Positions 6,694-10,678 of a stretch of DNA of 10,678 nucleotides are shown piece by piece. A program made the position numbers and the translations under genes. The notes beneath the pieces were generated by a model. The model had not been told where the DNA came from, made no database searches, and was given only the letters and a program-made list of their open reading frames with translations. The stretch's first letter is position 1; every line of letters begins with the position of its first letter. The stretch is from JBDSTZ01 sp039927975 (lineage in GTDB: Bacteria; Pseudomonadota; Gammaproteobacteria; Burkholderiales; Burkholderiaceae_D): positions 1 to 10,678 of the forward strand of contig JBDSTZ010000464.1 of the NCBI GenBank assembly GCA_039927975.1, written 5' to 3'.

Positions 6694-7173
6694 TTATTGC
6701 GCGGCCGGCCCGGCCGCCGCGCCGCTGCCGGGCCGGCACACATGGGCCTGGCAGACGGCGCCCGGATCGACCATGAACTGGCAAGTGCTGATGGCCCCGG
6801 ACGCCTGGTTGGCGGCCTGCTGTTCGCGCTGGTAGCGATCGGCCAATGCGCGCAATGGCGCTTCCGCGGTGGTGGCGCTCGACCAGGCGATATACGATTG
6901 CGGCCCGCCACAGGCACGCGCACCAAGCGCGAGGGAGCGGCACTGGCTCGATTCGGTGCAACGGGCGGCGCCGACCATCGCCTTGATCTGGCCCAGCGTA
7001 TCCGCCGGAGCGACTGCCGGCGCTGGCGTGTTGGCGGCAGCGGGTGCAGACGCCGACGCAGCTGCCAGCGTATTGGCAGCGACGGGCGCGGGGCCAGGCC
7101 CCGCCGAACTGCCCGGCGACGGGCTGCCGCAGGCGACACAGCCGAGGGTCAGTAAAAGGGTAAGCAGGCGCAT
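6694..7173 (-). CDS. Predicted lipoprotein with a six-cysteine C-terminal domain, function unknown
   Basis: 159 residues. A short hydrophobic signal (MRLLTLLLTLGCVAC) carries cysteines at 12 and 15; either could be the lipidated residue, though neither lipobox is ideal, so lipoprotein status is likely rather than certain. Residues about 17-58 form a Pro/Ala/Ser-rich linker. The globular part (about 59-150) has six cysteines (72, 78, 88, 131, 141, 146) with signatures 'CTESSQC', 'ACGGPQSYIAWS' and 'STCQFMVDPGAVC', suggesting three disulfides in the periplasm. The gene starts 31 bases after the epsA stop with a weak ribosome site, so it may be the last gene of the response regulator-epsA transcript. 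I do not recognise a named function. The glycine/alanine-rich tail is low complexity. Confidence 0.8.
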   Translation of the reverse strand: MRLLTLLLTLGCVACGSPSPGSSAGPGPAPVAANTLAAASASAPAAANTPAPAVAPADTLGQIKAMVGAARCTESSQCRSLALGARACGGPQSYIAWSSATTAEAPLRALADRYQREQQAANQASGAISTCQFMVDPGAVCQAHVCRPGSGAAAGPAAQ

Positions 7174-7204
7174 GCAGCCATCATGCCGAGCCGCCGAGCC
7201 TGGG

Positions 7205-7990
7205 TCAAGCGGCTTCCAATTGTGCGCGGGCGGGCGCTGCCGGCGCCGGCCCGGGCGGCTTCGGGTCGAGCAGACGCAGCGACAGGCAGCGCGACAAGGC
7301 GTGCGCGCGGTTGCTCACGCCCAGCAAGCGGTAGACGCGTTGCAAATGATTTTTCACCGTCAGCGCGCTGATGCCGAGAATGCGGCCCACTTCGTAATTG
7401 CTCTTGCCTTCGCTGACCCAGGCGAGGATCTCGGCTTCGCGCGCGCTCAGCGGCCGGCTCATCGACGCCTGCGCCTTCATGGCCACCTCGCCCGCCGATA
7501 CGGGCGAGAGCCGCAGCAGCGCCATGTGCAGATGCGGCAGCAGCAATTCGAGGAAGTACGCTTGGCGCGCGCTCGGCCGCAAGGGAAAACCGCACAGGGC
7601 GAACAGGGTCGCGCCGCCGGCCAGCGCGCCGCTGCCATGCGCGACCACGTTGTCGAGGCCCAGGCGCTCGAGTTCGGCCTCGAAGCCGGCCAGTTCGCCG
7701 GTTCCGCTCTTGCATTGGCGCGCCAGCCGCACGCCCAGGCCCGTGAACGGATCGCACAACTGCTGCATCACCAATTCGCCCACCACGCTGCCATGCAGAC
7801 ATTCGAGCCGGACCAGCGCATCGGCGCCGTCGAACTGCATGCACAGCATCAGGCGATGCGGCAGCAGCGCTTGTAACTGTCCCTGGGTCAGCAGATAGAA
7901 CTGGTGCTGGTCGCGCACGCGCACGGCCGCTTCGATGATGCGCAGCAGGTATTCCTGCTCGCGCTGGCTGAGGATGACAAGCTGTTCCAT
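7205..7990 (-). CDS. epsA: LuxR-family transcriptional regulator of the PEP-CTERM-associated EpsA type
   Basis: 261 residues from ATG 7990, which has GGA 9 bases upstream. The N-terminal region is the EpsA-type sensor-like domain, recognised by 'LLRIIEAAVRVRDQHQFYLL' followed by 'TQGQLQALLPH' (about residues 15-45). This pattern is typical of the regulator EpsA found with exosortase/PEP-CTERM exopolysaccharide clusters. The C-terminal LuxR helix-turn-helix runs from about 180 to 240 ('LSAREAEILAWVSEGKSNYE', then 'ISALTVKNHLQRVYRLLGV'). It ends in a Pro/Ala-rich tail. It is predicted to bind DNA in the cytoplasm; its ligand or signal is unknown. It follows the response regulator stop by only 14 bases, implying co-transcription. 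Its presence with two PEP-CTERM genes supports the EpsA call, although no exosortase or polysaccharide gene is in the window. A longer reading start at 8167 would overlap the response regulator and is rejected. Confidence 0.85.
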   Translation of the reverse strand: MEQLVILSQREQEYLLRIIEAAVRVRDQHQFYLLTQGQLQALLPHRLMLCMQFDGADALVRLECLHGSVVGELVMQQLCDPFTGLGVRLARQCKSGTGELAGFEAELERLGLDNVVAHGSGALAGGATLFALCGFPLRPSARQAYFLELLLPHLHMALLRLSPVSAGEVAMKAQASMSRPLSAREAEILAWVSEGKSNYEVGRILGISALTVKNHLQRVYRLLGVSNRAHALSRCLSLRLLDPKPPGPAPAAPARAQLEAA

Positions 7991-8004
7991 GCGCGCGGTC
8001 CGGC

Positions 8005-8726
8005 TCAGGCGGCGCCTTGCCAGCCGAGCTTGACGCCCGCGTCCCAGGCGACGAAGCGTAGCCGCTGCCGCGCACGGTTTCGATGCGGCGCTGGTGGCCG
8101 CTCGGCTGCAAAGCGCTGCGCAGGCGGCCCACATGGGCGTCGACGGTGCGCTCGTCGAGGATGACATGGTGGCCCCACACCTGGTCGAGCAGTTGCGAGC
8201 GCGAATGCACGCGCTCCGGGTGATGCATCAGAAAGTTCAGCAGGCGAAATTCCACCCGTCCCAGCGACAATTGGCGCGCCCCGGCCGTCACTTGATGGGT
8301 GCCGGGATCGAGCCGCAGTCCGGCCATCTGCACCGTGTCGGCGCCGGCATGCGGGGCGCGCCGGCGCAGCAGCGCGTGGATGCGGGCGATCATCTCGCGC
8401 GGGCTGAACGGCTTGCCGATGTAATCGTCGGCGCCGGTTTCCAGCGCGAGGACCTTGTCGGCCTCGCCATCGCGCGCCGAGATCATGATGATCGGCAGCT
8501 CGCGCGTGCGCGGCGCGGCGCGCAGGCGGCGGATCAGGCAGATGCCCGATTCGCCGCCCAGGTCCCATTCGAGCAGCAGCAGGTCGGGCAGGGTTTCGCC
8601 GAGCAGCACGAGGGCCGATTCGGCGTCGGCCGCGCAGCTGACGGTATGGCCGGCGCGCTCGAGGTTCAGGCCGATCAGTTGTTGCACGGCGCGTTCGGCC
8701 TCAACCACGAGAATGTGTGCTGACAT
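8005..8726 (-). CDS. PhoB/OmpR-type response regulator, degenerate receiver, frameshifted near C-terminus
   Basis: From ATG 8726 (AGGGA 8 bases upstream) the protein has a receiver domain (1-120) and a PhoB-like winged helix (about 128-225: 'LSLGRVEFRLLNFLMHHPE' and 'DERTVDAHVGRLRSAL'). The receiver lacks its expected phospho-acceptor: 'LLLLEWDLGGESG' has Glu53 where PhoB has Asp, and 'VVEAER' has Ala10 in place of an acidic-pocket Asp. Ser83 and Lys105 are kept. After 'VRGSGY' the frame breaks at 8057-8058. One added base restores 'RFVAWDAG' and a stop at 8005-8007, giving a normal 240-residue protein ending 14 bases before epsA. As written, the frame would instead run on to 7149, reading all of epsA out of frame. 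This could be a sequencing error or a real mutation. No sensor kinase is adjacent. Confidence 0.85.
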
Positions 8727-8769
8727 GGAATCCATCCCTGGAAAATTGTCACGGAGACATCTTGAAACA

Positions 8770-8799
8770 ACTATGCCTGATTGGGATGGCGATGAACAA
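8770..8799 (-). promoter_or_regulatory. Possible promoter for the response regulator-epsA operon
   Basis: On the minus strand, TTGTTC (8799-8794) and CATAGT (8775-8770) are separated by 18 bases and lie about 45-75 bases before the start at 8726. Matches to consensus are 3/6 and 4/6, so this is a weak prediction. A small inverted repeat AGTCG/CGACT (8821-8835) lies just upstream and might be a regulator site. Nothing else gene-like is seen in the 8727-8848 gap. Confidence 0.25.
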
Positions 8800-8848
8800 T
8801 ACGATTTACATGGGCGATTGAGTCGATCGGCGACTAAATGCGGGGCGC

Positions 8849-8883
8849 AAAAAAGCACCGTGGCCGGCGATCGGCGACGGTGC
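8849..8883 (-). terminator. Intrinsic terminator after the second PEP-CTERM gene
   Basis: Read on the minus strand, arms GCACCGT and ACGGTGC (8883-8877 and 8861-8855) enclose a GC-rich inner part that can pair further (CGCCG with CGGC). Six T bases (8854-8849) follow. It begins about 25 bases past the PEP-CTERM stop and separates the nuclease-PEP-CTERM unit from the response regulator-epsA unit on the same strand. Confidence 0.88.
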
Positions 8884-8907
8884 TCGTGACGGGAAGCGAA
8901 GACGGGA

Positions 8908-9522
8908 TCAGCGCGACGCGCGGCGCCGCGCAATGAAGCCCATCGCCAGCAGACCGGTCAGCATCAGCAGCCACTGGCCCGGTTCGGGAACGGCGGCGGT
9001 GACGGTGGCAAACTCGCGGTCGACCGTGGTCACGATGGTGCCCGGATCGCCGGCCACCAGCGAAAACTGGACGATGCCGTCCGGATTGCCCACCGTGAAC
9101 CCGGTGTTGTCGAACAGCGCCACCGAGAAGATGCTGTCCTCGTCGCCGATGGCGCCGAGGAAAGGGCCGCTGAAGCCGACGTCGAAACTGAGTATCCCGC
9201 CCAGCGTCACGTTGCGCGACAGATAGTTGAATCCGTTGCCGTTCGACAGCGAAAAGCTGCCGTTCGGGCCGACCGTGTAGTCGCCCGACGAGCCTGCGTC
9301 GACCGGCCCGAAATTGGGCGAGAAATTGGTCAGCGTGGCGGTCGCCGCCGCCGCCGAGACGGTCGGCCCGAAGAAAAAATCGAGGTAGCCGGAGCCGGCC
9401 AGAGTACTGGCGTCGACATCGACGTGGTAGTTGAGCGGCGATGCCGAGGCGGTCAGCGCGCCGCCAGCCAGCAGCAGCGACAGGCACAGGTGGCGCAGAA
9501 AGACGATGGGATTGAGCGTCAT
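8908..9522 (-). CDS. Small PEP-CTERM sorting domain protein
   Basis: 204 residues. A signal peptide (about 1-28: 'HLCLSLLLAGGALTASAS') leads to a mature part with a 'VDVDASTLAGSGYLDFFFGP' region and many G, N, F and S residues. The tail is a PEP-CTERM signal: VPEPGQW (178-184), a hydrophobic helix (about 185-198) and RRRASR. The 'SGYLDFFFGP...ATATLTNFS' pattern is seen in a recurrent family of small PEP-CTERM proteins of unknown function, so it is probably an exosortase substrate at the cell surface. AAGGA 7 bases before the ATG supports the start. The SD overlaps the stop codon of the upstream nuclease gene, which ends 9 bases earlier, so the two are very likely co-translated from one transcript. 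A terminator follows. Confidence 0.9.
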   Translation of the reverse strand: MTLNPIVFLRHLCLSLLLAGGALTASASPLNYHVDVDASTLAGSGYLDFFFGPTVSAAAATATLTNFSPNFGPVDAGSSGDYTVGPNGSFSLSNGNGFNYLSRNVTLGGILSFDVGFSGPFLGAIGDEDSIFSVALFDNTGFTVGNPDGIVQFSLVAGDPGTIVTTVDREFATVTAAVPEPGQWLLMLTGLLAMGFIARRRASR

Positions 9523-9531
9523 GGTGGTTCC

Positions 9532-10678
9532 TTAGTAGGTGCCGGAGAAAATGGTGGCGACGTAGGGAATCGCCGCCTTGGGCGGATTGTTGAAGACCAG
9601 GCCGATCGTGACGGTGGCGCCGGGCGCGATGGCGGCGTTATTCGACGTGATATACGGTACACCGTTGTGGCTGCCTGTGGCGTTCGCCAGGGTAACTGTT
9701 GCGGGCAAGTTACTCAGTTCGATCTGGAAGGGGCCGGAAATCGTCGCCGAGGTCTTGTTGGTGAACGAGACGGTGCCCGAATATTGCTGGGTGTTGCGGT
9801 TCAGATTCAATCCCGAGCGATAAGGCGTCATGCTTGCCGTCACGTCGACAAAGGTCGGCGCCAGGTTCAGACTGATGACCACGGGGTCGTGGTCCGAAGC
9901 GCGGTAGGCATTGTTCACGTACAGGTCCTGCGGCTTGCCGTCGGTGTTGTAGTCGATCACTTCCGGTTCGTCGGCATTGTTGTGCCACTCGGTCGCGCCG
10001 GCCACCTGCGCGCTGAGCGCGGCGCTGGCCAGCGCGTGGTCGAGGTAGCCGCTCTCGCCGCCGAACACGTAGGAATAGACAATGCCGGCCGGCCGCACAA
10101 AGCGTTCGAGCTGGTTGACCATGCCGGAGGCCGTCAGCACATTGATCGGGTCTTCGAAGCCGTGCGAATTCATGTCGCCGATGACCAGCACGTCGGGGTC
10201 GCCGGCGGCCGCCACCACTTGCGGGATAAACACGTTGGCCAGCCGTTGTGCTTGCAGGACGCGGGTGCCGTTCCAGCAGCCCTGGCCGTCGCCATTGTCG
10301 GCATTGTTGCTGGTGCCGCCGGGGCAGCTCGCCTTCGATTTGAGGTGGTTGACGATCACCGAGAACATGGCGCCGTTGGCGGTCTTGAAGGTTTGCGCCA
10401 TCGGCGGCCGGTTGTTGATCGAGTCGGCGTCCGACATCGACGCGCCCGCCAGCGCCAGCGCCGCCGGCTTGTAGAGCATCGCCACGCGGATCGCATCGGT
10501 ACCGGTGGCCGGCGGCGCCGGCACCACGCTGTAGGCGGCGTAACCGAGCGCCGCGTTCAGGCTGCCGGCGAGATAGGCGGCCGCCGTATCGCCGTTGTTC
10601 TGGATTTCCATCAGACCGACCACGTCGGCGTTGATCGCCTTGAGTTCATTGACGATCTTGTCGCGCTGGCGGATGAAT
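9532..10678 (-). CDS. Secreted ExeM/NucH-type endonuclease, C-terminal part (runs off right edge)
   Basis: The frame is open from the right edge to a TAA at 9532-9534, giving 381 visible residues. The start and signal peptide lie outside. The start of the visible part ('FIRQRDKIVNELKAINADVV', then 'GLMEIQNNG') matches the core of the endonuclease/exonuclease/phosphatase fold of extracellular nucleases. The metal-binding Glu is in LMEIQNNG. Other motifs are NHLKSK (10333-10350), GDMNSH (10162-10179) and the catalytic-His motif SDHDPV (9880-9897). After about 9850 comes a separate beta-rich domain of about 105 residues ('NTQQYSGTVSFTNKTSATI' to 'IFSGTY'). Family role: metal-dependent cleavage of extracellular DNA in biofilms or for nutrient use. 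It is followed at once by a PEP-CTERM gene in the same unit. It lacks a PEP-CTERM tail itself. Confidence 0.9.
   Translation of the reverse strand, partial: FIRQRDKIVNELKAINADVVGLMEIQNNGDTAAAYLAGSLNAALGYAAYSVVPAPPATGTDAIRVAMLYKPAALALAGASMSDADSINNRPPMAQTFKTANGAMFSVIVNHLKSKASCPGGTSNNADNGDGQGCWNGTRVLQAQRLANVFIPQVVAAAGDPDVLVIGDMNSHGFEDPINVLTASGMVNQLERFVRPAGIVYSYVFGGESGYLDHALASAALSAQVAGATEWHNNADEPEVIDYNTDGKPQDLYVNNAYRASDHDPVVISLNLAPTFVDVTASMTPYRSGLNLNRNTQQYSGTVSFTNKTSATISGPFQIELSNLPATVTLANATGSHNGVPYITSNNAAIAPGATVTIGLVFNNPPKAAIPYVATIFSGTY

Noticed and set aside
7149..8933. A 594-codon minus-strand frame as one long response regulator fusion
   Set aside because: Only residues after ATG 8726 and before 8058 resemble a protein family. 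The rest is the frameshifted reading of epsA, whose true frame has clear LuxR/EpsA features.

Overview
The window is high-GC, gene-dense bacterial DNA. Two PEP-CTERM proteins, a LuxR-type regulator of the EpsA family and type II secretion (T2SS) genes occur together. This suggests a Gram-negative betaproteobacterium, most likely an Oxalobacteraceae member of the Massilia/Duganella/Janthinobacterium kind. That placement is inferred from gene content, not from a database search.

Layout. (1) Positions 1-2141, minus strand: three T2SS genes in the order gspG, gspF, gspE, with gspE cut by the left edge. gspF and gspE overlap by an ATGA. (2) Positions 2142-2642: a 500-base divergent intergenic region that becomes AT-rich towards the right, with several inverted and direct repeats and a perfect TTGACA box. 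(3) Positions 2643-6627, plus strand: a PEP-CTERM protein, then a 1046-residue secreted subtilisin-like (S8) protease 40 bases downstream, closed by a strong intrinsic terminator. (4) Positions 6694-8726, minus strand: a PhoB/OmpR-type response regulator, an EpsA-type LuxR regulator and a six-cysteine lipoprotein, closely spaced and probably one transcript. The response regulator has lost its phospho-acceptor aspartate and carries a one-base frameshift near its C-terminus. (5) Positions 8849-10678, minus strand: the C-terminal part of a secreted ExeM/NucH-type nuclease, entering from the right edge, followed 9 bases later by a second PEP-CTERM protein and an intrinsic terminator.

How it may work together. 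The secretion genes, the signal-peptide-bearing protease and nuclease, and the two PEP-CTERM proteins all concern the cell exterior. EpsA-family regulators are known from PEP-CTERM/exosortase exopolysaccharide loci. The central regulators may therefore control the flanking exported-protein operons, but this is inference. No exosortase, polysaccharide gene or sensor kinase is visible here. I found no tRNA, rRNA, CRISPR array, transposase or phage gene.

No clearly new system stands out. The most unusual items are the degenerate, frameshifted response regulator beside epsA and the repeat-rich divergent control region.
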